Source: an uncultured Muribaculaceae bacterium (lineage in GTDB: Bacteria; Bacteroidota; Bacteroidia; Bacteroidales; Muribaculaceae). Taken from it: a stretch of 64,000 bases of DNA. The stretch's first letter is position 1; every line of letters starts with the position of its first letter. The DNA lies in contig CAJUMR010000012.1 of the NCBI GenBank assembly GCA_910587475.1, positions 1 to 64,000 of the forward strand. The letters run 5' to 3'. Under the pieces are notes generated by a model. It searched no databases, was not told the origin of the DNA, and worked only from the letters and a program-made list of their open reading frames with translations. Below are positions 17,629 through 26,388 of the stretch, in pieces. The position numbers were made by a program, and so were the translations under genes.

Positions 17629-18654
17629 ATGAAACTAAGCAAGAACAGATCCGGATTATTTACGGCTATAGCCGTTGCCGGCATATTACCAGCAATGATG
17701 TCATGTTCAAACAAAGCATCCGACAACCGGACAAGTGACTCACAACAACCTGCGACCGAACTGAAGGCAAAGAAGGTTGGCGGCCCGCAACTCGGCACTC
17801 CCGGCGGCGGACCCGTAATTGACAAATCCAATGACTCTGTTCTTCAAGCGATGATCAAAGAAATCGTGCCGAAGTTCCGACAGCTTGATTTCACCGATTC
17901 CCAGACCGGCATTACAATGAAATACAATCTTTTCTCTCCCGAAAATGCCGACCCCACCAAGCAATATCCGCTCGTCCTCTTCATTGCAGACGCAAGCACT
18001 CCCGGCGAAAATCCAACTACCCCTCTCACTCAAGGCTACGGTGCTCTTGTCTGGGCGACGGACAATTGGCAACGCGAACATCCTTGCTATGTCCTCGTGC
18101 CTCAATTTTCAGGTGTGGCTGTCAACGACGCCTACGAACACACCGACGAAGTCGATGTGGTGATCCGGTTGCTTGACAATGTGACATCCACTTCCAATGT
18201 CGACAAAAACAGCTTGTACACTACCGGTCAGTCAATGGGCGGCATGATATCGATGTACTACAATGTCGCCTACCCTTCAACTTTTGCAGCATCGATTTTC
18301 GTCGACAGTCATTGGGATACGGCGACATTCGATGAACTTGCCCGACATAAGTTTGTCTACTTCATAGCCGGAGACAAGGGAAAAGCGTTCAGCGACATCA
18401 AGCCACTTGAAGAAGCTGCAGAAAAAGACGGAGTGCAATACACATTTGCCGCATGGAGTGCCCGACTTCCCGAAACGCGGCAGAGCGAACTTGCTGCGAC
18501 CATGCTCGACAAAGGCGCGCCGGTCAACCTCTTTCAGTTCGAACCTGGCACTGTTCTCCCCGCAGACGGCAAAGGCAGCGAACACATGTACTCCTTCGAC
18601 TTCGCTTACCGCATTCCTTCGGTCATGGAATGGCTCTTCCGGCAACACAAGTAA
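17629..18654 (+). CDS. Exported alpha/beta-hydrolase (esterase/peptidase-like) lipoprotein
   Basis: About 341 residues; the start at 17629 gives a lipoprotein signal with lipobox AMMSC, whereas longer upstream frames would run into the htpG terminator. After a Gly/Pro-rich linker (GGPQLGTPGGGP) comes an alpha/beta-hydrolase: QYPLVLFIADAS strand, then the nucleophile elbow GQSMGG, SIFVDSHWD and FYFIAG-type strands, and a C-terminal His in GSEHMYSFDF. It resembles the PHB-depolymerase/feruloyl-esterase-like group found in Bacteroidales. Probably acts on an ester at the cell surface. Substrate unknown. The gene stands alone between two hairpins. Confidence 0.75.
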   Translation: MKLSKNRSGLFTAIAVAGILPAMMSCSNKASDNRTSDSQQPATELKAKKVGGPQLGTPGGGPVIDKSNDSVLQAMIKEIVPKFRQLDFTDSQTGITMKYNLFSPENADPTKQYPLVLFIADASTPGENPTTPLTQGYGALVWATDNWQREHPCYVLVPQFSGVAVNDAYEHTDEVDVVIRLLDNVTSTSNVDKNSLYTTGQSMGGMISMYYNVAYPSTFAASIFVDSHWDTATFDELARHKFVYFIAGDKGKAFSDIKPLEEAAEKDGVQYTFAAWSARLPETRQSELAATMLDKGAPVNLFQFEPGTVLPADGKGSEHMYSFDFAYRIPSVMEWLFRQHK

Positions 18655-18695
18655 AAAATTACTGCAATCATCCATTATCAACGCTATATAGAAAT

Positions 18696-18742
18696 GAAGG
18701 CAAGAAACTATCTCATGGTGGCTTGCCTTCTAAATTGTTTTT
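18696..18742 (+). terminator. Hairpin with T-rich tail just before the MFS gene
   Basis: Perfect 9-bp stem GAAGGCAAG (18696-18704) / CTTGCCTTC (18722-18730), 17-base loop, then TAAATTGTTTTT. It can end the esterase transcript or act as an attenuator, since it finishes only about 10 bases before the ATG at 18753. Confidence 0.55.
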
Positions 18743-18752
18743 ATACTGAAAA

Positions 18753-20147
18753 ATGTCAACATCGTTCTCCATCAAGAATTATATGGCCATAACAGCAATA
18801 CTGTTAGTGCTGATCATGACTGTTCTCGACGTCACGGTCGTCAACATCGCTTTGCCGGTCATGGCCTCAGAATTTAACATCTCCGATTCGGCCACAGTAT
18901 GGATCGTGACAGTCTATCAACTTGTCATCACCATGCTGCTTCTGCCGATTTCATCTGTCGGAGACCTCTACAGCTATCGGCGCTGCTTCCTTATCGGCGT
19001 GACAATATTCACTTTGGCATCTGCGATGTGCGCCATGTCTCAGTCTTTCACCATGATCATCGTTTCAAGAGCTGTGCAAGGCATTGGAGCAGCCTGTGTG
19101 ATGGGAGTCAACATCGCACTCACACGTTTGATCTACCCGCGCAATGTTCTTGGACGAGGACTTGCCCTCAACGCAATGGTAATCGCCATCGCCACTGCTG
19201 CAGGCCCTACTTTGGCCGGAAGCATTCTATCCGTCACATCATGGCACTGGCTATTCATCATTAACATACCGTTCGGTATAATCGCATTTATAATCGGGCG
19301 CCATTTGCTGCCATCCAATCCGCCTCGCGACGGATCGCCACGCAAATTCGATTGGGTCAGCGGCATCGAGAATGCTGTCGTCTTCGGATTGATTTTTTAC
19401 GCTATAGGAAGCTTTGCAAGAAAAGGCAACTCGCTGACATCGGCACTGCTGCTATGCCTCGGATTTGCAATCGGAGCATTTTATGTCCGCCGCCAGTTCG
19501 GTAAACAGTCCCCGATGTTGCCTGTCGACCTATTTAAAATCAAATTATATTCGCTCAGCATCCTGACGGCCGTCTGCTCGTTTATTGCCCAGAACCTTGC
19601 CATGATCTCTCTGCCGTTTATGTTCCTGGGATCTTATGGTTTCTCGGAAATAACAACCGGCCTGCTCATGACTCCATGGCCTTTAGCAACCATGATTATA
19701 TCACCTCTGGCTGCTCGCTTCGTCGAAAAACATAATCCGGGTATAACCGCGGCATGCAGAATGCTCACTTATGCCATCGGCATCCTGTTGCTGATACTTG
19801 CTCCCGCCGACGGAATTTCGGAATGGAACATCGCATGGCGTATGGCCATATGCGGCATCGGCTTTGGTATGTTCCAGACACCTAACAACATCGTCATGGT
19901 CATGGCTGCACCAGTCTCGCGCACGGGTGGAGCCGGAGGTATGCAGAGCACAGCAAGACTCGTCGGTCAGACATTAGGAGCGACATTGGTCACTATCGTA
20001 TTTGCCATCACAGCCAAATCAGGTATAGCCGTCAACAGTTGCCTGTCTTTGGCCATCGTCTTTGCTCTCGTAGCCGGATGCTTCAGCATTAGCAGAGCCA
20101 AAGGTGTGCGCAACTCTGTCAACGCCTCGGCCGGCGGCGCGAAATAA
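18753..20147 (+). CDS. MFS drug exporter, DHA2 (EmrB/QacA) family
   Basis: A 464-residue protein with about 14 hydrophobic segments. The DHA2 hallmarks are present: motif D1 LDVTVVNIALPVMASEF in TM1, motif A in the TM2-3 loop (GDLYSYRRCFLIG) and the antiporter motif C in TM5 (NAMVIAIATAAGPTLAGSIL). It should export a toxic compound against the proton gradient across the inner membrane. No adjacent EmrA-type adaptor, so it may act singly. Its last 29 bases overlap, tail to tail, the end of the opposite MFS gene. Confidence 0.87.
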   Translation: MSTSFSIKNYMAITAILLVLIMTVLDVTVVNIALPVMASEFNISDSATVWIVTVYQLVITMLLLPISSVGDLYSYRRCFLIGVTIFTLASAMCAMSQSFTMIIVSRAVQGIGAACVMGVNIALTRLIYPRNVLGRGLALNAMVIAIATAAGPTLAGSILSVTSWHWLFIINIPFGIIAFIIGRHLLPSNPPRDGSPRKFDWVSGIENAVVFGLIFYAIGSFARKGNSLTSALLLCLGFAIGAFYVRRQFGKQSPMLPVDLFKIKLYSLSILTAVCSFIAQNLAMISLPFMFLGSYGFSEITTGLLMTPWPLATMIISPLAARFVEKHNPGITAACRMLTYAIGILLLILAPADGISEWNIAWRMAICGIGFGMFQTPNNIVMVMAAPVSRTGGAGGMQSTARLVGQTLGATLVTIVFAITAKSGIAVNSCLSLAIVFALVAGCFSISRAKGVRNSVNASAGGAK

Positions 20148-21294
20148 TTGCAAAAGTCATGCAGCACAACGAGCATACACTTAAGATGATGCTCGTTGTC
20201 AGCAGTATGTTGCCAATACCGACGAGCGGGGATACTATGCCTCCGAACATAAAACCTGTTGCTCCGACTATGGCCGAAGCCGCACCGATGTATTCGCGAC
20301 CTTCATCCATCGCCAGCGTTGTTCCCGACGTAAAGATATGACCGAGGCAGACAAGCATTACAAAGGTGAGCACTTCGTAGATAATGAATTGATCGCCAAA
20401 CAGACAGCAGATCAACTGCAACAACGCCGAAACTGTGATGCCGACAGCTCCGAACAACGAAGCGTTTTCCATGCGCTTGAATTTCAATGCAAATGCCGAA
20501 CCGATGCCTATGCCCAGAGCATTAACTCCGAAAAATATGGCAAACCCGAGCTCTGAGAAGCCGAAGTGATTCTGAATGATAAAAGACGCTGAAGAGATAT
20601 AGGCAAACAGCACACCGTTTGAGAATGCAAACATCAATACATACACCACAAAATAAGGCATACGGATCAAGCGTGGGAAATTTCTCATCAGGCTGAACAC
20701 TGTCCCTTTATAGCGTCGGTCATCGCCAAGTGACTCTCTGAAAACGACACACATGCCCAACAATGCGATGCCTATCACAAACAGTATCCAGAATATGCCT
20801 TGCCATCCGACTGATTCGGCTACAAGACCGCCTATAACAGGCGCGGTCACAGGGGCTATGCCATTCACCGCTCCGATTATCGCAAGCGTCTTTGCAAGTT
20901 CTCGACCGGCATAGCAATCTGTGGATATTGAACGCGACAGCACTATGCCTCCCGCTCCACCAAGTCCTTGCACAAAACGGCAAGCATTAAAAAATTCTAT
21001 GGTCGGAGAATAAATACTGATCACAGTCGAGATCGCGAAAAGCACCATCGCCGCAACCAACACCGGCCGGCGACCATACTTGTCGCTCAACGGCCCGAAG
21101 AACACCTGCCCGACAGCAAGTCCCATCATACTCGTTGCGAGTCCCATCTGCACGAGCGAGGGTGTCGTTTTGAAAATATCAGCCATTGATGGCAAAGTCG
21201 GCAGGTACATATCGGTCACAAATGGTCCGAACGCCGACAACATCCCGAGAAATACGATCAGAAAAAAGTAGTATCTTTTACCAAATTGTTCCAT
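20119..21294 (-). CDS. MFS drug exporter, Bcr/CflA family
   Basis: About 391 residues, 12 TM segments. Opens MEQFGKRYYFFLIVFLGMLSAFGPFVTDMYLP, the family's TM1 with the conserved DMYLP, followed by motif A GPLSDKYGRRPVL. Family members export bicyclomycin, chloramphenicol, sulfonamides or metabolites such as cysteine. An upstream in-frame ATG at 21342 is rejected because the -7 box (21309-21316) would lie inside the coding region; ATG 21294 gives the normal family start. It converges with, and overlaps, the DHA2 exporter gene. Confidence 0.87.
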   Translation of the reverse strand: MEQFGKRYYFFLIVFLGMLSAFGPFVTDMYLPTLPSMADIFKTTPSLVQMGLATSMMGLAVGQVFFGPLSDKYGRRPVLVAAMVLFAISTVISIYSPTIEFFNACRFVQGLGGAGGIVLSRSISTDCYAGRELAKTLAIIGAVNGIAPVTAPVIGGLVAESVGWQGIFWILFVIGIALLGMCVVFRESLGDDRRYKGTVFSLMRNFPRLIRMPYFVVYVLMFAFSNGVLFAYISSASFIIQNHFGFSELGFAIFFGVNALGIGIGSAFALKFKRMENASLFGAVGITVSALLQLICCLFGDQFIIYEVLTFVMLVCLGHIFTSGTTLAMDEGREYIGAASAIVGATGFMFGGIVSPLVGIGNILLTTSIILSVCSLCCMTFAIISRRRPRR

Positions 21295-21308
21295 ATTGAA
21301 AATTTTTG

Positions 21309-21316
21309 CAAAGATA
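21309..21316 (-). promoter_or_regulatory. -7 element TATCTTTG for the Bcr/CflA gene
   Basis: Exact TAnnTTTG on the minus strand, 14 bases before ATG 21294, with the operator-like repeats at 21329-21358 covering the -33 region. Confidence 0.6.
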
Positions 21317-21328
21317 CTACTTTTCATG

Positions 21329-21358
21329 TTAATATGATCCATATTCAGACCATATTAA
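21329..21358. promoter_or_regulatory. Operator-like repeats upstream of the Bcr/CflA gene
   Basis: Inverted repeat TTAATATG (21329-21336) / CATATTAA (21351-21358), plus direct repeat CCATATT at 21339-21345 and 21350-21356, exactly 11 bp apart (one helical turn). A third CCATATT lies at 21291-21297 over the start codon. This fits a regulator binding over the -33 region. Confidence 0.5.
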
Positions 21359-21434
21359 TCACCAATCATCATCCAAAGTTGGATTTCTAAACCATGCTTC
21401 AACCCATAGTTTGATTTTTTAATATATATTCCCC

Positions 21435-21446
21435 TTCCACGTGGAA
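21435..21446. repeat. 12-bp palindrome TTCCACGTGGAA
   Basis: Perfect palindrome 18 bases past the TonB-receptor stop codon. No T-run follows on the minus strand, so terminator function is doubtful; a protein-binding site for the downstream exporter is possible but the distance is large. Confidence 0.35.
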
Positions 21447-21464
21447 TATGTGAGCATGTTCAGA

Positions 21465-23345
21465 TCAGAAAGTGATATTCACCCCACCCATAAACGTTGC
21501 TTTCGGCATAGGATATCCTTTGTTTATCTCGTAACGTTGGGCGAGCAGATTATCGCCTTTGACCCATAGGCCGACAACCCGCGACATCCGGTAGCGCACG
21601 ATAGCATTGAGAAGAGTGAAATTCTCACTGCTCGCACCGTTTCCTATCTCAGTGTACAATCCGCTGATCTGCTGCAATCCTACCGAGACTGCGATACGAC
21701 TTTTATGATAATTCACTCCTAAATACCCCTTGTAACGAGGAGCCGCGATGATCGGATGAACCATTCTCAACCAACTATGATTTGTCGTCGCCGACCAATG
21801 TCGGCCGATCGCAACAGTGGCATCAGCCTCGGCACCCCAGTTTTCAATTTTTCCGGTATTTATATTCTGGCGATTGACCGTCTGGATGATGTTGTCGCCA
21901 TTGATATAAAACAGATTCACGCCATAATTCAATCCTATTTCATGCAAGCGCTGCCTCCACGACATCTCATAGTTAACAAGCCGCTCAGGCTTCAACTCTT
22001 CATTGGACGGCGGATAGAGATACATTTCTCTCATCGTCGGATTACGGAAACCTTTGCCTACCGATGCTTTCACTTCACTCGTCGACGTCGGTCTGACCAC
22101 AATTCCTCCTTGAGGAATCAATTCGGTACCCGCCACCGAATGATGGTCTACCCTGAGGCCGGCGTCAACGGTCAGCCATGAGCTTATATCCTGATGAAAA
22201 TTGACATATGCTGCAATTTCATTCATGTGCCGACGGCCGCTCTGCTTGTTTTGAGTCTCAAGTATCTCGCCGGTTTCTCTGGAGGTGTAATAAGCGTTGC
22301 CGTAGATATGCTGATAGTCAACGCCCACCGTTGTGCGGTTGCCTGCAAACAAGACTGCGCTCTGATACCACGCCACTCCGGCCAACGCATCTTTCGACCG
22401 GAAAAGACGGGTCTGTGGCGCAGCGTCGGGAGCATGACCGTCATTTAGTTTATGACGTCCGAAATTATCATACACACTGATGGCGCCTGATGTGTTACCG
22501 TAATTATTTTCCAGCGACAAAGTGGCAACACCTCGGGTGATCCACTGGTCAGCCTCAAGAAGCGGAGCATCTGTACTTCCGGGATATGACGAATTGAAAT
22601 GAGTCACGTCGGCGTCGGCATAAATATTCCAATGATCGTCCAGACGATACTCTATCCGCGCATAGCCGCCATACTGCTCGAACGCCATGCCGGGACGATG
22701 ATTGTCAGAACGAGAGTACTGACCGGAAACAGTGCTTGAGAACTTCCCTTTTCTGAACATGTTTGAAGCCTCACTCTGAAATGTGCCATAAGATCCCGCG
22801 CCGAGATCTATCGAAGTGTGCGATCCATCGCCGCGCATGCGACGCGTAACGATGTTGATCACTCCACCCATCGCATTGCTGCCGTAGATCAACGATGCCG
22901 GGCCTCTGACCACCTCCACTCTGTCGGTCATCATTGTCTGATAACTGTCGGAAATAGAATGCCCATAGACTCCGTTATACTGAGGATGCCCGTCGATGAG
23001 CACCATCAATTGCCCGCTGCCTGACGAGAGTCCCCGCATGCTGATGCCTCCTGCCGCTCCGCCGGACACGCCATAGCCGAGCACACCCCGGGAAGTCACA
23101 AACAATCCGGGCACGAGTTCCGCCACAGTCGGCAACACGTTGTCTCGTTCTTTCTCCGTTAGCCGGTCATGCCCGACAACACTCACGGTCATCGGCAGAT
23201 GACGTACATCGACATCATTGCGCGCTCCGGTCACTACGATCTCATCGAGTTGCCGCCCCGCGATGCTGTCAACCACGCCATCGGCCGGCTCCGCCGCCAT
23301 CGCAGAACCTGATATCAATAATATGATTATCGGGCTATTTCTCAT
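21465..23345 (-). CDS. TonB-dependent outer-membrane receptor
   Basis: A 626-residue receptor: signal peptide ending SGSAMAA, TonB-box-like LDEIVVTGAR near residue 35, plug domain with GGISMRGLSSGSGQLMVLIDG and VEVVRGPASLIYGSNAMGGVINIVT, then a beta-barrel with alternating aromatic strands, ending in an aromatic residue (GGVNITF). It lacks the N-terminal carboxypeptidase-like domain of SusC proteins and no SusD is nearby, so it is of the siderophore/cobalamin/metal type, not a polysaccharide importer. Its start overlaps the end of the DUF362 gene by 11 bases. Ligand unknown. Confidence 0.88.
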   Translation of the reverse strand: MRNSPIIILLISGSAMAAEPADGVVDSIAGRQLDEIVVTGARNDVDVRHLPMTVSVVGHDRLTEKERDNVLPTVAELVPGLFVTSRGVLGYGVSGGAAGGISMRGLSSGSGQLMVLIDGHPQYNGVYGHSISDSYQTMMTDRVEVVRGPASLIYGSNAMGGVINIVTRRMRGDGSHTSIDLGAGSYGTFQSEASNMFRKGKFSSTVSGQYSRSDNHRPGMAFEQYGGYARIEYRLDDHWNIYADADVTHFNSSYPGSTDAPLLEADQWITRGVATLSLENNYGNTSGAISVYDNFGRHKLNDGHAPDAAPQTRLFRSKDALAGVAWYQSAVLFAGNRTTVGVDYQHIYGNAYYTSRETGEILETQNKQSGRRHMNEIAAYVNFHQDISSWLTVDAGLRVDHHSVAGTELIPQGGIVVRPTSTSEVKASVGKGFRNPTMREMYLYPPSNEELKPERLVNYEMSWRQRLHEIGLNYGVNLFYINGDNIIQTVNRQNINTGKIENWGAEADATVAIGRHWSATTNHSWLRMVHPIIAAPRYKGYLGVNYHKSRIAVSVGLQQISGLYTEIGNGASSENFTLLNAIVRYRMSRVVGLWVKGDNLLAQRYEINKGYPMPKATFMGGVNITF

Positions 23346-24285
23346 CCAGATCTACGATTACATAATCCAACGAGCCAAGACCGATGGCTGCTGCGTGATC
23401 AATAGTGTGCGTGCCGTGGCGTGAATTGATACGTTCGATCAGCGGTGCATTGTCATTGCCTTCCGACGGCTGCATATTAAAAATTATGTCGACACAAGCT
23501 TTATCAAGCGCTACCGGATCAGTCGATGCCAGTATGCCATAGTCTGACAGAAGCACATCCGACGGGTGAGCTGCACAATCGCAGTCGACCGACATATTGT
23601 TCATCACATTGATATAAACGATGTTGTCTCCGAAATAATCATCGACAGCCTGAGCACTTGCAGCCATAGATTCGAGGAAATCATCCTGAGGCGCGATATT
23701 GTCCCACATTCCTTCGACCGTATTGATCTTTCCGGCTGTGTGGATATACGATTTGCCGTCGGCCGATGCCACGCCGATGCTTGCGTTCTTCAACACTCCA
23801 CCATAGCCGCCCATCGCATGCCCCTTGAAATGGGCAAGGTTGATCATATAAGTATATCTGGGCAGATGACTCCCGACAATGTCATATTTGATGTGGCGAC
23901 GGTCGCGTACAGGTATTTTCATCTGTCCTTCTTCATCCATAAGATCAACAGGAGCGATCGAGTCAAAGCCGTGTTCGTGTATCGTCTGCCAATGAGCTTC
24001 AAACGAGTTGCGTTTACCTGCATAAGCTGTGTTACACTCCACTATTGTGCCATGAACCGTGTCGACAAGATTGCGTATCAACGTCGGCTTCAGGTAATTG
24101 GGATTGCCGGCCTCACCTGTGCTTATCTTCACGGCCACACGATGGCCATCGGCCGGTCGGTCGAGAGCCTTGTAGATCCTGACAAGAGCCTCGGGCGAAA
24201 TCTCACGTGTCATATAAACCTTCGACTGCGCTTGTACCGACATGGCGGCAAGCAATGCTACAGAAGCTAATATTACTTTTTTCAT
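23335..24285 (-). CDS. Exported DUF362-domain protein
   Basis: A 316-residue protein with a clear signal peptide (ILASVALLAAMSVQAQ). The rest matches the DUF362 pattern: VAVKISTGEAGNPNYLKP, INLAHFKGHAMGGYGGVLKNASIG, and near the end VDCDCAAHPSDV followed by DYGILASTDPVALDKACVDII. DUF362 occurs in iron-sulfur proteins and alone; this copy has no ferredoxin CxxCxxC set, only the CDC pair. The biochemical role is unknown. Translational coupling to a TonB receptor suggests a part in uptake or processing of its ligand in the periplasm. Confidence 0.78.
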   Translation of the reverse strand: MKKVILASVALLAAMSVQAQSKVYMTREISPEALVRIYKALDRPADGHRVAVKISTGEAGNPNYLKPTLIRNLVDTVHGTIVECNTAYAGKRNSFEAHWQTIHEHGFDSIAPVDLMDEEGQMKIPVRDRRHIKYDIVGSHLPRYTYMINLAHFKGHAMGGYGGVLKNASIGVASADGKSYIHTAGKINTVEGMWDNIAPQDDFLESMAASAQAVDDYFGDNIVYINVMNNMSVDCDCAAHPSDVLLSDYGILASTDPVALDKACVDIIFNMQPSEGNDNAPLIERINSRHGTHTIDHAAAIGLGSLDYVIVDLDEK

Positions 24286-24334
24286 TTGATTATGATTTTA
24301 ATTATGTAATTGTCAATGCAGACCTTTCAATGTG

Positions 24335-24342
24335 CAAAATTA
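24335..24342 (-). promoter_or_regulatory. -7 element TAATTTTG for the DUF362-receptor operon
   Basis: Matches TAnnTTTG on the minus strand, leaving a leader of about 43 bases before ATG 24285. No good -33 partner at 19-20 bp. Confidence 0.45.
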
Positions 24343-24457
24343 AAATACATCTACGGCTATGACATGCCCAAAATTACGTCAATTATTACCATTTTTACCT
24401 TTACGCAACAAATCTGCGCATTAGCCGTTATCTCAATAAATCAACGCATACACCGAC

Positions 24458-24976
24458 ATGTCAAAATCAACATTGAGAAAAGAACTCGAGACTTTATCGC
24501 GCGAACAGATGATTGAAGTCGTCCTCAACGCCTACTCCGCCAACAAAGCGACTAAAGAATATTTCGAATTTTTCATCAATCCCGACGTTGACAAACTCTA
24601 TGAACGGTTCAGCCGGGAGATTTCAAAGGAAATACTTCGCGGCAAGCACAACCGGTCGACAGCAAGAATATCGCGTATCCGCAAGTCCATAAAAGATTTC
24701 GAAAGCTTCAATCCCGGAGCCGAACGCGTCAGGGATCTGAGGCTTCAGACCGTCGGGATGCTTGTAGAGGCTGAGAAAACCAAGACCTATACCGATACAT
24801 TGATCCGCGGAACCTTGAAACTGCTCAACGACACCATACTGTATGCAGACAAACATCTGATATTCGACAGCTCGATGCACGACATAGATATAATCGTTGC
24901 CGAGCATAGCGACAGAAGCCGACATTTCAGAGCATTTCTAAAGCGTAACCTCGAATTACCCGACAGCAAGCTCTGA
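24458..24976 (+). CDS. DUF6155-like hypothetical protein
   Basis: A 172-residue charged, helical cytoplasmic protein without signal or membrane segment. It begins MSKSTLRKELETLSREQMIEVVLNAY and has a basic helix (RGKHNRSTARISRIRKSIKDF) in the middle. The opening and length match a small family I know as DUF6155; function is not established. It is a single gene with its own upstream region. No enzyme motif seen. Confidence 0.6.
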   Translation: MSKSTLRKELETLSREQMIEVVLNAYSANKATKEYFEFFINPDVDKLYERFSREISKEILRGKHNRSTARISRIRKSIKDFESFNPGAERVRDLRLQTVGMLVEAEKTKTYTDTLIRGTLKLLNDTILYADKHLIFDSSMHDIDIIVAEHSDRSRHFRAFLKRNLELPDSKL

Positions 24977-25060
24977 CGGAGAAGCCCGGCTATACGTAGC
25001 GACGTCTTTTCAGTTTCCGGTCACAGATGCATCGGATTTACATGGAAACATGCTCTTAGT

Positions 25061-25068
25061 TATTTTTG
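25061..25068 (+). promoter_or_regulatory. -7 element TATTTTTG for the tyrosine recombinase
   Basis: Matches TAnnTTTG about 52 bases before ATG 25121. No -33 TTTG at the right distance. Confidence 0.45.
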
Positions 25069-25120
25069 CAAGAACGATCACTATCATTCATTTATTGCAA
25101 ATTAATTAAAACCCAATTCC

Positions 25121-26299
25121 ATGTCAACTGTCAACATTGATTTCAAGCCTCTTGAAAAAGGTCAAAACCAGGTCAAAATCGTATATCGCATCTCCCACAA
25201 CCGGACGAGAGCATTGATCCAGACGGATTACATCGTGAAAGTCACCAATCCGGCAACTCCAGATCTGAACATGTCGTCAAAAGCAATAAAGCGCAACGTC
25301 AACAACGATGTCGAACGCCTGTACTCGATCATCCGCGAATACGACAGCGGAGGCATGATCTATTCAGCAAAAGACATCGCTGTAGAGTTTCAGCAGTACA
25401 TGACCGACTACACCATCGTCAATTTCATGACGCAGCAGATCAACCGGCTGAAACTGCGTGGGAAACAACGCACTGCCGAAACTTACACAGCAGCGCTCAG
25501 CAGTTTCAGGAAATATCTCGGCAACAACGACATACATCTTAAAAATCTGACATCGGATATAATCGAAGATTATGAGGCATATCTGAACAAGCGGGGGCTT
25601 GTGCCCAACAGCGTGTCGTTTTATATGAGGATACTCCGTGCTGTCTATAACCGGGCCGTCGATGAGGACGCCATAGAACAGGCCATGCCGTTCAGACACG
25701 TCTACACAGGTATCGACCAGACTGTCAAACGGGCTTTGCCTCTTTCGTCCATGCGGAAGATTTCTGATCTTGACCTGAGCAGACAACCCGATCTCGCTTA
25801 TGCCCGCGACTTATTCCTTTTGAGTTTCTATCTGCGAGGCATGAGCTTCATCGACATGGCGTTTCTCCGGAAATCAGACCTACACGGCAACAATCTGTCA
25901 TACAGAAGACATAAGACCGGAAAACTATTGTCGGTGAAATGGACCAAAGAGATGCAATCCATTGTCAACCGCTACTCAAAAGGCCGGAGCGAATATCTGC
26001 TCCCTATCCTGCAAACAGACCCTGACAACTCTCGCATCGCTTATAAAAATATCAGCTACAACATCAACCGCAAACTGAAAATCATCGCAAGAATGGCCAA
26101 AATCGACATACCGCTGACTTTCTATTGCGCTCGCCACACATGGGCCTCGATCGCCCATAGCGAAGGGATACCCATCACAATCATAAGCGAAGGCATGGGA
26201 CACAGATCGGAGAACACTACAAGGATCTATCTCGCGTCACTCGACAGTTCGACCATCGATAAGGCCAACCGGTCGATTATCAAACTGCTGCATAGGTAA
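25121..26299 (+). CDS. Tyrosine recombinase / site-specific integrase
   Basis: A 392-residue recombinase: an N-terminal arm-binding part, a SAM-like core-binding domain (about 110-210, QRTAETYTAALSSFRKYLG), and a C-terminal catalytic domain. Catalytic residues visible: Arg in FYLRGMSF, Lys in RRHKTGK, Arg in FYCARHTWAS (the usual His of HxxR is Tyr, as often in Bacteroidetes relatives), His in EGMGHRSENT and nucleophile Tyr in TRIYLAS. Such enzymes integrate mobile elements or flip local promoters. No att core, excisionase, relaxase or flanking tRNA is seen, and I found no invertible repeat pair near it, so it may be a relic or act on a distant site. Confidence 0.88.
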   Translation: MSTVNIDFKPLEKGQNQVKIVYRISHNRTRALIQTDYIVKVTNPATPDLNMSSKAIKRNVNNDVERLYSIIREYDSGGMIYSAKDIAVEFQQYMTDYTIVNFMTQQINRLKLRGKQRTAETYTAALSSFRKYLGNNDIHLKNLTSDIIEDYEAYLNKRGLVPNSVSFYMRILRAVYNRAVDEDAIEQAMPFRHVYTGIDQTVKRALPLSSMRKISDLDLSRQPDLAYARDLFLLSFYLRGMSFIDMAFLRKSDLHGNNLSYRRHKTGKLLSVKWTKEMQSIVNRYSKGRSEYLLPILQTDPDNSRIAYKNISYNINRKLKIIARMAKIDIPLTFYCARHTWASIAHSEGIPITIISEGMGHRSENTTRIYLASLDSSTIDKANRSIIKLLHR

Positions 26300-26337
26300 A
26301 TGAGTCTCTTGTCACAATTAAGCATAAGCAATCAGCA

Positions 26338-26366
26338 TGGCACTCTTTTACGGGGTGCCATTTTTG
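26338..26366 (+). terminator. Terminator of the recombinase gene
   Basis: Stem TGGCAC (26338-26343) / GTGCCA (26355-26360), 11-base loop, then TTTTTG. It separates the recombinase from the convergent DUF3943 gene. Confidence 0.8.
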
Positions 26367-26388
26367 TATCTCAATACCGGCGATCGCA

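Noticed and set aside
21435..21446. Terminator of the TonB receptor gene
   Set aside because: The palindrome has no loop of normal size and no T-run on the minus strand; kept only as a repeat.
21465..23345. SusC-type polysaccharide importer
   Set aside because: The receptor lacks the N-terminal regulatory-like domain, is short for SusC and has no SusD neighbour.
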